Shown here in pieces: positions 36,764 to 49,000 of a stretch of DNA of 64,000 nucleotides (position 1 is its first letter; each line of letters opens with the position of its first letter). The translations under genes and the position numbers were made by a program. This DNA is from Hyaloscypha bicolor E (lineage: Eukaryota; Ascomycota; Leotiomycetes; Helotiales; Hyaloscyphaceae): positions 372,001 to 436,000 of the forward strand of contig NW_020194685.1 of NCBI RefSeq assembly GCF_002865645.1, written 5' to 3'. The notes below the pieces were generated by a model, which saw only the letters and a list, made by a program, of their open reading frames with translations, was not told the origin of the DNA and did not search any database.

Positions 36764-37373
36764 GCCTTCTCTCCCCTCTGACATGGGGCTTCGATACATG
36801 ATTCCTGCGACAGATGATGTACGGTGAGTGCTGCCCCTTCATTGGTCGTCTATTCTCGCGCTTCACCACGCCCCCCCGCCCCCCCAGTCTGCCAGCTTCC
36901 CGGCATTTGGGCACATGCGCAGCTTCTGTGCTCAGTTTCCCTCTCGTTTCAACCAGCGGCTCAAAGCGTGCATCTTATCGCTGGGCTGGCTGCGTGCCGC
37001 CTAAGCTATCGGGATGTGATATGCGCTGCACCGCACCGCACCGCACCCGCACGGCATGCCACGCATTTATCCCTTCGCAGCGCTTGCTAGCCGTACCACA
37101 GCTTAAGCCTCATCCTGCCAGACCCGTTGACTGCCGCAACATCGCGGCGTCACGCGGCGAGTAGTCCCCGCTCCCTGTGCAACGGACGGTTGAGCTGGCT
37201 GTCCTACATCTGCCGGCCAACTGGGCCTCCATTACCCGGAGACCGTGGTGCCTTCGTTGAACCTTAAATGCTGTCCAACAGTCATGCGGCGGTGGCTGAT
37301 TTGATGCATCAGATTCACTCCGGAATCCGGTACCCAACATAGCCCTGTATATTCGATTGAACCGACGGTACAG

Positions 37374-39068
37374 AACCCATCCGCGTCGACGACGTTAGCT
37401 TTCTCGCCCTACAGCAACATCTACCAACCCCAGCATAGCCTCAACGGCTCCACGTACTCTAGCGGCGGCAGCTCCTACTTTTCTCCGAGCTCCTCGATCT
37501 TCTCCAGCCTTTCTATGCCGGATACCAAGCCGCGATTAAGCTCCCTGTATGTGGATCTTTCTTCTCTTATGTACCCATGATGCACCGTCCTCGACTTTTG
37601 TGTTCAGAGGATAATGACATTTTCGCGCAGTATCGCGTCCCCTGGGCTAGCACCACTTTCTCGCTCCCCAGCCCTACCGCACCCCTCCTCCCCAATTAAC
37701 ACCCGAGATTTATACTCGGGTGCACAACCACACCTTCGGCGCACGACCGACCTTCTCTCCAGATCCCCATCAGGCTCTGGACTTGTAAGAGGCGTGCCAA
37801 TATCGCCGACCTCGACGAGCGGCTTCACAAGCCCCATCTCAAATATGGACGGCTCCCTTAGCGGGACGCCCTGTCCCCCTCTCTTCCCCACGGAGGTCCA
37901 CCACTCCTTACAAACCTCAGAAGGACAACTGATCAAACCCGAAATTTTTGGCAAAATCGACAAGGGGTTCTTCATGGCCGACAATGACTGGACCTGTTAC
38001 CGGAGAAACTACTTCTCCCTGAACTGCTCCTACACCCTTCAACCCACAATCCCAAACGGAGCCATGTACCTTGTGGGACAACACGGCGGCGCCGGTGCCC
38101 AAGTGCACAGCTTCGCCATGTCAATAGCAGCCGTCGTCGACGGCCGCGACGGGAAATCCATCGAGCTCGTCCAACACACTCCCAAACGCGACAAAGGCCC
38201 CCAAGACCGACCCGCACGCATCACACTCGCGCCTCGTCCCCCGGCCTCTCACGGGCTCTTCGGAGGAGACGGCGGCCTCGGCGGCTCAAGAGGCAGCATA
38301 TACGACGCGCAGGGGTTTAACCAGAACCCGAATTCCCCCCAGATCGAAGCGACATTCGAGCGCATCCAGTTCAAGAATGCGACAGCCAATAACGGCAAGC
38401 GGCGAGCTGCACAGCAGTACTACCACCTCCTCGTCGAACTCTTCGCGGACGTAGGACCGCAGCACACTGATCGGTGGGTGAAAATCGCCTCCCGCATGTC
38501 CGCACCGATGGTCGTGCGCGGACGTTCACCGGGGCATTACCAGGGTGAGCGCAGAGGAAGCAACACCAGTACCGGGCCTGGTGGATCAGGTGGAGCAGGT
38601 GGTGGAGGCGCGTACACACCTGGCTCTGCATCACGAACTCCAGGCGATGCCACGATGTCTGGCGCGTCGTCCATGCTGCCCGGCTCTGGCTACGGCGGCG
38701 GCTACGATGGGAGAAGTGGAAGTCATCATTACAGGAGCAACATTGCGCCACCGCAAATCCCGATGGAACCGACGTTGAGCGCGGAAGAAGCAAAGTCGAT
38801 CGAGGAATCGCCGTGTTATTTATACTACCCAGGCGCGATCTATGAGGGCGGCGAGCAGAGGTATCAGTTGCCGAGCGTGAGCGAGTACACGACGAGCAAG
38901 ATCAAGAGCGAGTTTGCGGCAGGCGGAGGTGGGAGTGGGTATGTGCTACCGAGCTTGAGTGGTGTTGATGGTGGACTGGGCAGGCATTGTGGGAGGTGGG
39001 AGGGGGTGAGCGAGAGTAAAGGGTACTTCCCAGCGTTGGTGGCGGAAGCGGGGATGAACATCACATAG
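37374..39068 (+). CDS. NDT80/PhoG-family (VIB-1/XprG-like) transcription factor
   Basis: Sequence-specific activator with the p53-like immunoglobulin fold of the NDT80 family. Fungal members control sporulation, starvation responses, secreted proteases and heterokaryon incompatibility. Two exons are clear: 37374-37546 and 37631-39068, joined in frame as SSL|IASPG. The DNA-binding domain covers KPEIFGKIDKGFF, DWTCYRRNYFSLNCSY, LVQHTPKRDKGPQDRP, FKNATANNGKRRAAQQYY and SAPMVVRGRSPGHY. A Gly/Ser-rich linker and a C-terminal tail with PCYLYYPGAIYEGG follow. The N-terminus is Ser/Pro-rich. The true start is not settled: exon 37374 opens in phase 0 after a CAG acceptor, and an ATG at 36784 (MGLRYMIPATDD, donor GTACGG at 36820) could supply the first exon through a 550-base intron. 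VIB-1 clade membership is a guess from the 'RGRSPGHY' end. Confidence 0.9.
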
Positions 39069-39561
39069 GACAGCAAGACCTCGACCTCGACCTCGACACG
39101 AATCCGAGCGAGGACACTCTCGACACAACACTTCTCCTCTTTCGACTCTTTTTCTTTCCTTCTCTTTCTCTTTCCTTTTCTTTTCTTTTTCGGATATTCA
39201 TTACAAGGGCTGGCAGCATCACCGCGGATGCTAGGGAATGGCAACGCAATACGGCGCACAGGGATCAGGGATGGGAAATCAAAAGATACCACTTTGGGGT
39301 CTGGTTTTGGAAATTGGCGGGGGGAAATCCAACAGGCATTGGGACGGGACTTACGGGATAACGGCACGGGCACGGGGCACAAGGCACGGGCATGCGCAGC
39401 AGAGAGCTCGGGGGGCAAAAGAAACCGTGCTCGGGTTTTTCGATTCGGCATTCATAATCATTCGCATGCAGAGAAAGAGAGAGAGAGAAAAAAAAGTTAC
39501 AGGCCGCGCTGCTTTTTTTGGGGGGGGGTTTGGGCTTTGCTGGTCGACATGGAAGGGCGGG

Positions 39562-39597
39562 CTGGCAGGGCTGGCAGGGCTGGCAGGGCTGGCAGGG
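39562..39597. repeat. 9-bp tandem repeat (CTGGCAGGG)n
   Basis: Four perfect CTGGCAGGG units. They lie 0.5 kb past the stop of the NDT80-family gene, probably in its 3' flank. Confidence 0.85.
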
Positions 39598-40150
39598 CAG
39601 GGCTGGGCTGGGCGAGAGAGTGGGCATGGGATGGATGGGACCTAGAGTGATGCTTATATCCGCGATGTTTTCGCCCCCCTCTATTTTTTTTCCCCGGGTC
39701 TTCGTTTTTTACCTACCTACTTCTTTTTAATCGAATGGTTCGTGTTGAATGTTGGGGTTTGTTGTTGTTGTTGGTGTTTACGATGTATGGCGTGGTTTGG
39801 CATCCTTTTGAGTGTTGGGAGGCGGGGTGGGGCGAGGGTGCGATTGTGTTGGGGGAGAAGAGGAAGGCTGGGAGAGGGGAGGAGAGGGGGTGTGCTTAAT
39901 GATAGGAGTGGTGTAGTGAAAAATTTATGGAGGCCTTGTCGATATCGGCTACCCTGCTGTGCTGTGCTGTGCTCTCCTCCTAATCCTCGTTTGCTCTCAC
40001 CACTGTTTGCCAGCCGGAAACCTCGCACGGCTAGCTGTCCAGAAACCCAATGCGGGAAAATGCATTGCTATGGAACAATAATGAGGATGATTGCGGGGTA
40101 GACAAGGGACAACGTCTCGGGTGTCAATTTCCTGGTTCTCCTAAATACGG

Positions 40151-40219
40151 ATGAATGAATGAATGAATGAATGAATGCCTTTGTCACTGCCTACCTACCT
40201 ACCTACCTACCTACCTACC
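40151..40219. repeat. Two adjacent tetranucleotide microsatellites
   Basis: (ATGA)n, about seven units, at 40151-40177, and (CTAC)n, about seven units, at 40190-40219. A GTGA/GA/GT tract follows at about 40300-40350. Confidence 0.85.
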
Positions 40220-40620
40220 AAGACCCCCAAACCAACCCAAAACCAAACCAAGTCTCTCGTACGTAACGCTCCTTCGTCTTCTTGAATTCCAGAGTGGATG
40301 GGTGAGTGAGTGAGTGAGAGAGAGAGTGAGAGAGTGAGTGTGTGTGTGTGTGGATTTCCCCTTCACCATTCCTTGGAGATCAGAAACACCGAAAACTAAA
40401 ATTAAAAATTAAAAACTCCAGCCGGGCCGTTTATTTATTTCTCCTTGTTTCTATCTTTCCACTGCGCTGGTTTGTGCCTTGTTCTGTTCTCGATTATTGT
40501 TGATTATAATTATGATTATGATTATGATGATGTGTGCGAGTTTGCGGGTTCAGAGATGGGCTTCGGATTTGTGTTTGGGTCTGTAGTTTGGTTGTGTGCA
40601 TTGGGATAGAGGTGGTTGCA

Positions 40621-40880
40621 TTCTACTTGAGGCATGAGGTTGGGTTTCAAGGAGGTTTCTCGAAACTGGTTTCTTGGGTTGTGTTGGGAGAGGTTTGGTT
40701 TCTGCTGCTTGAGGCAAGAGGTTGGGTTCAAGGACGCTTTCGAAGCTGCTTCTTGGGTTGTGTTGGGAGAGGGTTGGTTTCTGCTGCTTGAGGCAAGAGG
40801 TTGGGTTCAAGGACGCTTTCGAGGCTGGTTCCTGGTTGTATTCCGAGAGGTTTGGTTTCTGCTGCTTGTGGCAGAGGGTT
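40621..40880. repeat. Minisatellite, about three 79-82-bp units
   Basis: Units start GAGGCATGAGG (40629), GAGGCAAGAGG (40711) and GAGGCAAGAGG (40790), each followed by TTGGGTTCAAGGACGC or a close variant, and TTGTGTTGGGAGAGG. Both strands stay open across it and encode repeated peptides; I regard these as by-products. Confidence 0.85.
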
Positions 40881-43635
40881 GGTTAGCCTTTTCTTCTTCT
40901 TCTTCTTCTTCTCTCTGGTGTAGGAGGGGAGGGGATGGAAGGATCTGGAGCGAGCGTCTGGCTGGCGAGCTTTCTTGATGCTGATAGAAGGAGTTGGAGA
41001 GAGGTAAGGTGGAATGGCGTGGGCTGGACGTCAAAGGTTTCGAGGGTTGGGAGCGAGTGAACGATCTAGGGTTTTGTTGGCTCGATTCGGTTCGACGGAA
41101 AGATTAGGAGGTCTGTCTTGTGGGGTGTACGTTCCTTCAACTATCTGGGTTTGGATCTGTGGTTCTTGGTACTGTAGTTGTGGCTTGGATGAAGTGAGGT
41201 AGAGAAGTGTGTCGATGAGGACGCTTTCGAGATTCGAGTGATTGAACAGTTGATATTTTGCCGGCTCGTCAAGGGCAAGCCTTTGATTCAGATAGGAGCT
41301 CCTTTGAGATTGCAGATGCAATAATTTCATTGCCAAAGTTTGGTTTTCAAGTCGAAAAGACATTTTTGAGGATTCGAGGCTGCGGAGGGACACTTCACAA
41401 TAAAATAGGGAAAATCGGATGAATGCAATTTGTCATTGAGAAAGGAACTGGAGATGTAATGTAAATAATCAGTGAACCGGTCAAGGTAATGCCTGCTGAT
41501 TGGATGACAAATGTGTAGCGTTGCGTGATTCGTGTTGACTTTGGTGTTGGTGTTACACAAAGCTTATTCAGGACTCGCTGCTCTAATAAAGGGGCGAACG
41601 AAACAGATCTTAGCGGCAGAGCCTCTTCAAAATCATCATTACGGTCTCACGAACTCTTCTGAGATCAAAGGTAAGGGAGCAATCAAAAGTTACTAATGGG
41701 GCTGTTAGAGAGCAGGAGCGATTGCGAGAGAAGTCAATCCGACAGGAGTTAAGGTCGCTGAATTCCTGAGCCTCGCATTGCAACTTCGCCACTCTCACCT
41801 TCTCTTGCTTGACACTCTGAGCACGATTCAAACCGGGGCAGTCAATGACTTTCAATGCCATGGCTTTACCTGCGATTCTGTGCTAGAGACTCAAACAAAG
41901 TTTCCGGCGAGACAAGGCTCTTGAGCGAACTGTGCTCGAGACTTCCTTCCTTGATCTGGTTTGTTTGTACCCTCTGTTCGAGGCAATTACTCATACCTTC
42001 CCCAAATTACTCTTATGGAGCGTCTACTAATTCCCTGATTGGCAATTCTAGTTCGTGGTCATGTCTCCAGTCGAATCCGACTCCTACGACAATGCTCCTC
42101 TACTTCCGAATCCTTCCGCAGACCTACCCTCGTCTCGAAACACCAAACGGCTACTCATGTAGTCTGAGTAGCATATCATACTTCATAATTGGGGATTGAG
42201 AAGTGACCTTGGAAGCGGTTGCGAGGTCTACTTCTCCCGGTCGGAAGACGGTAGGAACTTGATGGCGTAAAGCTTGACCAGGACTCGGTGAGCAGGGAAC
42301 ACCCGGGTACGGAGAAGGTTTATGGAATTGCGGACCGGGAGAAGCAGAAAGATACAGCTGTCAAATAGCTTGCGAGTCCAACGAGTCGTATATGCATGGC
42401 TTGCTGGGCATAAATGATGTTGGTTCGTCTGAGCCAAGAAGCGAAGACGTGGCTCCGCGTTTGCCTTAGTTGGTATACTCTGTCAACGTTCTAGGTATTT
42501 CGGCATGAAGGTGATGACACGCACAAAGAAATTTTCAAAAGAGATTGTCTTGTTGGGACAATAAAGACAAGGTGAAAGGTTGCACCCAGCTGTTCGAGTG
42601 AGCAGTGAGCGGACTTGGCGAGTCCCACTTATTTTCAGACGAAAAGGATTTATTGTTTCAGCTCTTTTCTGTCTTTAAGCGGTCGATATTACTACACACA
42701 TTGTTTCCTTCTCTCATTATCTTGCTCATCATTGGGCTGAGGCGAGCGATGTAGTGCTTTGGCACTAGCATTCATACTCTTCGGTTTCGTTGTAGACTTA
42801 CGAGATTCCCGAAGGAGGATCCTTCAAATTACAACATATTTTAACTCCACCTTATCTCTTCACTTGTTATTGAATCTTGATCTATCGGACAACAAAAGGA
42901 AGCTTGTCCACTTTCCTAATCCACTTTTCTTCCATCCTATTGGATGATGACAATTTATAACAAACCTTCAAATTCACGTCAACTAGTACACAGATCACAT
43001 CTTCCTTTTTTCCTTTTCGACACTCTTAACTCTCAACCTCAGCATCGATTTACCACTAATCTGTTCACTCAAGCTCCTCTATCGTCAGGTGGCCTTCCTT
43101 TCATGCACCTCAGCACCTGCCAAGCGTCAGTCCGTGCGCATGTTACCCAATGAACATCCCCCCAAGATCCCCACTTCCGTCCACCCTTCTCCGGCTCTGC
43201 CGACCCAGTGCCGAGTCTCATGTTGATCATGGCCTGGGATTCGTCTCCTCAATGTCACTCTGGCAGCAAGGCTGACAGCGGAAGTCCGTGTGGCGAATGA
43301 GGTGGAAGGGTCGGGGAGGAAGGATGAGTCTCAGCCCAGCTTGCTTGGGCCGTCTGGCGAGCTGAGCTCGGAGGGTTTCGAAGACCAGGGAAGAGACAGG
43401 ACGCCACAGCTGCCACTTCATCCATAGTCCCAAAGGCCGCGGCCCAGGACGCAAGGGAGAGCGCCGCTCACACGAACTTAATTAACTTCACGTTGACCCA
43501 AGAAGCTTCTTCGTGTAGGTCTTGCAACCGAGGAGAAACCTCGAAAGAAAACACCAGAAAGTCGATATTCGTTGACCCAGAGCGAGATGAACAACCATCC
43601 CGAACCCCCCTACATCGAGGCAACCAGCACGATCT
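40881..43635. other. No gene supported
   Basis: Open frames of 60-130 codons occur on both strands (for example 41031-41393 minus and 41855-42199 plus), with no domain and no splice chain I can build. A stop-free plus-strand frame without an ATG runs from about 43327 into the fragment described next. Confidence 0.4.
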
Positions 43636-43923
43636 GTGGGGGTTCCCAGTCTCCACCTTGACGGGAATAACCGGAATAACCACACCGCCACCCTTTCCCC
43701 CACCATCCGCCACACCCCCCGAAGTCCGCACCTACTTCACAGCACTCCTATCCACTCTCTACTCAGACCCCGCACCCGACGCCGAGAAAATAGCCGCAAA
43801 ATGGTGGTTCGGCCCGGCTCAGAGCTGAGATATTATGATCTCTCTACCTTCCGCGAGATTTTTGGGTTTGAGGCAGGCCCGGTGCTGTTTGGGCATGCGA
43901 AGGGGGGGGTTAGGTCTTCCTAA
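43636..43923 (+). pseudogene. Small conserved-looking protein, apparent frameshift
   Basis: Two plus-strand frames appear to complement each other. The first (stop-free to 43828) ends PEVRTYFTALLSTLYSDP, then EKIAAKWWFGPA. The second (to the stop at 43921) continues from about 43810 as ELRYYDLSTFREIFGFEAG and PVLFGHAKGG. Joined, they would look like one short globular protein of a kind common in filamentous fungi; a single-base indel near 43800-43830 would explain the break. No catalytic motif is visible and no function is proposed. Confidence 0.35.
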
Positions 43924-43944
43924 AGTGTTGGGAATACATCGAGT

Positions 43945-44463
43945 GTGGAAAATAGCGTGATTGTAAACAGGGACGGGAAGGAGAGGCCACAGAAAGATAT
44001 CTTGGAACGGCCGTATTTTGAAGCTTCTGTAAAAACTCATACGTTTAAAATACGTCAAAGGAGAACGCAATTGTCTTTGCACTTGATAAATGCAGCATCT
44101 AGTAAGTTACTTCCAATGCTTCCGATTATCAGCTGCCGTTTCATAAGTTTTAATGATTTCTATACAATTGAGTTGAATATTGTTTTTGCACAGCGATTTG
44201 TTGAAATCCTGAAGTGTTACAGTCGCCATGTGAGTAATCAATTGGAAGCTGGATCTCATGAAGTCGATCACTTGAAGTCAAGAACAGCAATAGTGCCATG
44301 TTTCTTATTTATGTTTACTTTCTTGGCAAAATTTTATTATTCTGGAGATTTATACAGCAAGCACATACCCGCCAAAGAAAATAACCAGCAATTGTTATTA
44401 GTCCTCCCAGCACCCCATATAACACGGGCAAGAAGAAGGCCATTTCCTATTCACAATAATTGA
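43945..44463 (+). other. 172-codon open frame, probably not a gene
   Basis: ATG-initiated and open, but it has no recognisable domain and its 3' end overlaps the antisense RBR pseudogene. Listed because of its length; residue pattern is not convincing. Confidence 0.15.
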
Positions 44464-46039
44464 GTCGCAAATACCAAACTCGCATATGCTGCTACCGCCC
44501 CTCTTTTCTTTTTCAAGGTCAGCTTTGTGAGGGGTAGCTCTTGTTCCCTCACCCCAATCCACCATACAAAACCAGCAGAAGTTATGTCGGCACTTGAAGC
44601 CCATTTTGTTCCCAATTAGCAAATATCCCAAGGATCTCAACACTAACGAACTTATAAATCTTGTGTGGACAAATATCCCTCTTAATAATCGGTGCTCCGC
44701 AAACTCGATCCTGAGGGCCAGAAGGTCCGGAACACGCCTTCGTCACCCGAGCAATTCCCCCATCGATGCTACCTCTTGCGCACCCGGATTTGTTCGAAGC
44801 TCGTATTGAGCGCAAGTCAAGTCTCGACTTCATGCCAGGGCGCGTAATGAGCTGCGCATGCTTGGTAGCCACAATTGATGCAAGTGAAAATCAGACTGTT
44901 TGTTTCACCGCCGGACTTGCAGTGAGATTCAAGGCACCATCTCTCCAGTTTGGATTGCCATCGAGAACTTCTCCTGCGGTCAATCTGTCATATCTAAGTT
45001 GAAATTGGTTAGTGCAATCCGAGAGTGCATTTTTTTACATGAAACTTACTCTTCAACAGCCTCGATGGTGGCGAGTCTCCCAAAATATTCGTGCTAGAGA
45101 GTGTCGTCACAGCCTTGGGCCAGACAAGAAAGCTGATTAGTGTTAGCCGCACTCAGAGATCCCTTAACTCAATATTGGATACATTCTGCGCAAGCTTGGC
45201 GCTCGTGGTTGCAGTTTTGCGTGACTTCGACACAAATGCTGCACGCGTCTTTGGATCTCCACAAGCTCAGTTCCTTTCAATTCTTGCTGAGATGGCTCGC
45301 CGATAACTTGAGGTCACGGAGCTACCGAATTATTCTCAGATTCCAAAGAACGTGAAGTTGCATGAGGATTTGCGAATACAATTGGAGAAAGCGGTGCGGC
45401 TGCAGGTAGTGGTCGTGAATCTGGTCTTTGTTGAGCGGCTCTTGGTGCACGTCCTCGAACAGCATGAGTAAGGCAAGCTACTGGAGCCGATGCCCGATTT
45501 GCTGATATGAGTGCTGGGGGCGTGACATGACGCGGGGGGAGGTGGAGTGCAAACCACTGAAGTTGGTAAAAGCTTCTCGTGCTCGAGGTTGTCGCAGCTA
45601 ACGAGTTCAACGAGTCGGTTTCTCGTCGTTCCCGAGCAATAAGGGCTTCGCATACACGACGAGGCTCCTGGGGGTGAGGTTCCAGAGCCCCAGTTGCTGG
45701 CTTGAGACGTTGATCAAGCTCTGGGAAATACACTACTCGGCCGTGAAGCTGCTTTCTCCAGCCTCTTGATGCTGAGTGTTCCCAATCATACTCCTCTTAC
45801 GCACGCTGTTGGCGACGCTTGGTTTCCGCTTGCAGTCTATTTGTCTCCTCAGAGAGCCAACGGCAGTGCTCATCATATTCCTCGCGCCCCCGGTCTTCCT
45901 CCCGCCGTAGCCCCAATCCCCCGTTCCCCTGGAAGTTTATACCGTAGGGATTCATAGGTCCAATTGCCAGGCGTCCCATGCCCATCTCAAGTATTTGAGT
46001 AGGGCAAAAATGAGGTAAGCTGGATGTGTCATCTTCCAT
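44398..46039 (-). pseudogene. Decayed RING-between-RING (RBR/IBR) E3 ubiquitin ligase
   Basis: Reading the minus strand downward: an ATG near 46039 opens MEDDTSSLPHFCPTQ and a charged helical stretch (EEYDEHCRWLSEETNRLQ), broken by TAA at about 45797 and then open again in the same frame to 45314. A RING start follows at about 45249, CSICVEVTQNCNHERQACAE, with an in-frame TGA and TAG soon after, and AQGCDDTL. After a likely intron comes WCLESHCKSGGETNS, then the IBR core FTCINCGYQACAAHYAPWHE (about 44900-44840), then frame-shifted DRVCGAPIIKRDICPHK, and the last module KCRHNFCWFCMVDWG (about 44600-44550). The Cys/His order is that of fungal RBR ligases. Several stops are C-to-T type. At least three stops and one frameshift make it a pseudogene, unless some breaks are introns. 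Confidence 0.72.
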
Positions 46040-46093
46040 AGTATGTTCGGGAAGATTGGTTGTGGAAGAAGACCGTGGGAAGTGGAAGATCAA

Positions 46094-49000
46094 CGTTCAA
46101 GAAGGCCGTTTTATATACCCACAGGATTCTTACGCCTTGGCGGAGAAATTTACAGCTGTCTAAATTTTGAAAAGTTTGAATTTAGTGGCACGAGGTGATT
46201 TGTTAGAAGCTCGAAGTATTTATAAATATTGAACGCACGCAAACCAAATTTCAATGACTTTGATATTAGTGAGCTATGCCAAACTCGGTATTAATTATAA
46301 AGCCCGTAATTCTTCCATACCGGAGACCATTGTAAAAGAGTTCTATAAGAACTTCAAGTTCTTGGCCCTAGTAAACAATTTGCTCCTATTTACTCTTCTG
46401 CGACGATTAGAAATTGGTAAAAGATACCAAAGCTTTCACACTTGATAACTGCTTGGACAGCATTCTGTTGAAATTTGAAGTAATGAGGATCTTTTACGAG
46501 AAGAACAATCCTGACGCTGGATAGCAGATGGTCAATCACTTACGAGTATGAAGATCAATAATTCAGTAGTTTCACGAGCTTTATTATTGTTTCTCTCAAT
46601 GGAAAAATTATGTCGTCTCTCTGACAATAGGATGACTTCGAGCAATGGAAGTCCTTTAATCTAAAGAGAAATAAAGTTTGAGCTTCGGTATAATCTTAAA
46701 GACTTCGAAGTCAATATGGCACATTTTCCCTCGTTGAGATAGTTTTATATGCTTGAACCGGTACTTTAGCAAGTCCAATAAGAAAGTAACTTAAACACAT
46801 AAAATACTACTTAGTTGAATTAGCTCAATTGACTATAAGTCCTTTTCTGGCGGAGAACATTGAAACTTGTAAATTGGCTGGCCGTCTAACGGTAGCGCGG
46901 AAGCAGTCCCGGTTGAGACTTCACCATTTAATGGCTTGAAACCACGCCAGTGAAAGTGTTTTCTTCAAGACGTGTTGCATGGCTGGAGGCTTTTTTTGTT
47001 TCGATCAAAATAGTGATAATGGAAACCTATAGCTACTAGTTGAAGGGAGGGGGAGGAAGTAGAGGCGACGGTGTTGGAGGAGAGGGAAACGTAAGCAAGC
47101 ATTGTAATAGATTTATCTTGAGGCGACGAACATTTGATCCCAGATGCTGTGGGCAATGATCCTTTATAATTATCTCAAATTATTGCTATTTAGTAATTGA
47201 ATTAGACATTTCCTGATCATCTTTTCTGACTCTAACATCTGCTTGCGTATTTTAGTGGTTGTCAAACCCATCTTGCCACTCGCTACATGATCTTGATATG
47301 CAATCTGATTCATCCGTTGCCCATCTACGTGATGATCGTCACTGAAATTCAAAATTCAAAGTCTTGGTTGTGTTTACGAGCCTTCGGGAGTCCCTTTGCT
47401 CTTTGCCGAGCGCGCAGCTAACTGGAGTGATGTTGGACTGGAGAAAAGGGGCTTAAGCGAGAAATTCACCACTACCATAAAGCCGGAAAGTAAACACGTC
47501 ATAACCTGGATCATTGCTCATAATGTTGCAAGCACATCTCCTTTCCACCGCATTGAGTGACCATGCCTTAAAGTCCTTGCTAGGCGAGAGTTTTGAAGGA
47601 CAAATAGCCTCGTCATCACGTGATGCGATAATAGGACGCTCCTTCTCAGAAATTGTCTTCTGGCAGAAGGGGAGAAAGAAATGACATTTCTTGGATGTTC
47701 CAATGACCGCGGTATATGTTGCATATCTTTCTGACAATGGGAAATGAATCAGTCTTAGAATAATTATGACGTCCAGGTTGAATGAAGCCTCCCACTTCTC
47801 ACCTGTGTGACATTTCATGAACAAGCCGTTGTAGATTTCTTGAAGGCTCACAACTATTAAAATCATTCGGGGAATATTGTTGCACGTGAAGCAAGTACCT
47901 GTGACTCCGAGGATTTCATTATAGCTAGACCAAACTGCGTAAAGCATCTTATGCTTTTCATTGCGTCTCTAGCAACCCTACATCCCTTTAACAAGAACAA
48001 TTAGCAGTCCAAACTGTCGATAAAAAGCCTGACCCAACTCAAGTAACACCGGAGAGACCTTTTACGCCATCGGGTTTCCCGTTGCACCATGAGCTGTCTA
48101 AGATATCCAGTCGTACTATTTCTTCAAGATAACAACAAGACTCCAAGTTGTCTGATTCACAATAGCAACGGGTATACAAAATTTGTTGATTTGGATTATT
48201 AGGCTATCTTAGCATTTAGGAAGTTTCCGTTCCTGCACGTTGGGTCTTAAAGGTAAGAGGGGTAAGACAAATTTATCGATTCAAATGGAAATTAGTCCTG
48301 ATTTAGCAAGCTACATCTTGTACCTACCATACAATAAATAATTCGCTCCTGAATGACAGTAGTTTTACTATGGAGGATTATTTATCCGGAACATGACAGT
48401 CCCGAACAATGAGGGGACGACTTCAGCCTATTATATCCTAGCAGTACCTACTCCCTATATCGTATACAGCTAATGGCCCGGAATGAGCTAAATCCAATTA
48501 CTACATTAGCCTAGATTCCCGAAACAAAAGTAGAAGTGGCCCCGGAATCACACTCTGCTTACGCCAAGAATCCGGTTTACGGCCGACCATCGTTCATAAC
48601 CGACCCAATGAAACAGATATCCAAACCTGTGAAGACTTGTTTCTTTCTACGTCACTTTTCGCACATCTTACTCATACGGACCATAAGGCGCGAGGTACCT
48701 AGAATCCCCCGCTTTCGCTTTCGCTGCCTCATTTTCAACCCTGGGGGTAAGCCAGAGTCGTATTTTCGGCTCCCTGGTGGCCCAATAATACCTCATGAAG
48801 AAGGATGTGTCACTTTCTCGCAGGATCAGATCAAGTCCCTCACTCATAGCTTGAAGTATTGTAAGCAGAAAAGCGCGTCCCAGCTTATCATTAAGCCTGA
48901 ATTTGAGCCAAGAAAGACTAAATATCTTAATTATTCGACTATTCAAAAGGACTTCAGGAACGGAGGGTGGCAGAGTTGCTCCCGATGAAGGGCGTTCAGG

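Larger units (their letters stand above)
27188..36783. other. 9.6-kb GC-rich, repeat-rich region with no supported gene
   Basis: Many open frames overlap on both strands (the longest are 276 codons on minus at 30448-31278 and 266 codons on plus at 27258-28058), but they are rich in Pro, Ser, Arg and Ala, lack domains, and the 266-codon one has a GTG start. This is what GC-rich non-coding DNA produces. The stretch is packed with simple repeats: (CAGC)n near 34211-34230, (AAGC)n near 34702-34735, (TTGA)n, (GACGA)n, (AT)n and (CAC)n. It ends at the NDT80-family gene, so it may hold a long promoter, a long 5' leader with introns, or non-coding RNAs. Confidence 0.5.
39069..40620. other. 3' flank of the NDT80-family gene
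   Basis: A pyrimidine-rich tract near 39130-39190, G-rich and T-rich tracts, and microsatellites. No gene supported. Confidence 0.4.

Noticed and set aside
40534..40978. Several frames across the 79-bp repeats
   Set aside because: Both strands are open only because the repeat unit lacks stops; no evidence of a real product.
46876..46945. tRNA-like string (GTCTAACGGTAGCGC followed by a possible stem)
   Set aside because: The D-arm-like part is good, but there is no TTCRA loop and the ends do not pair into an acceptor stem.
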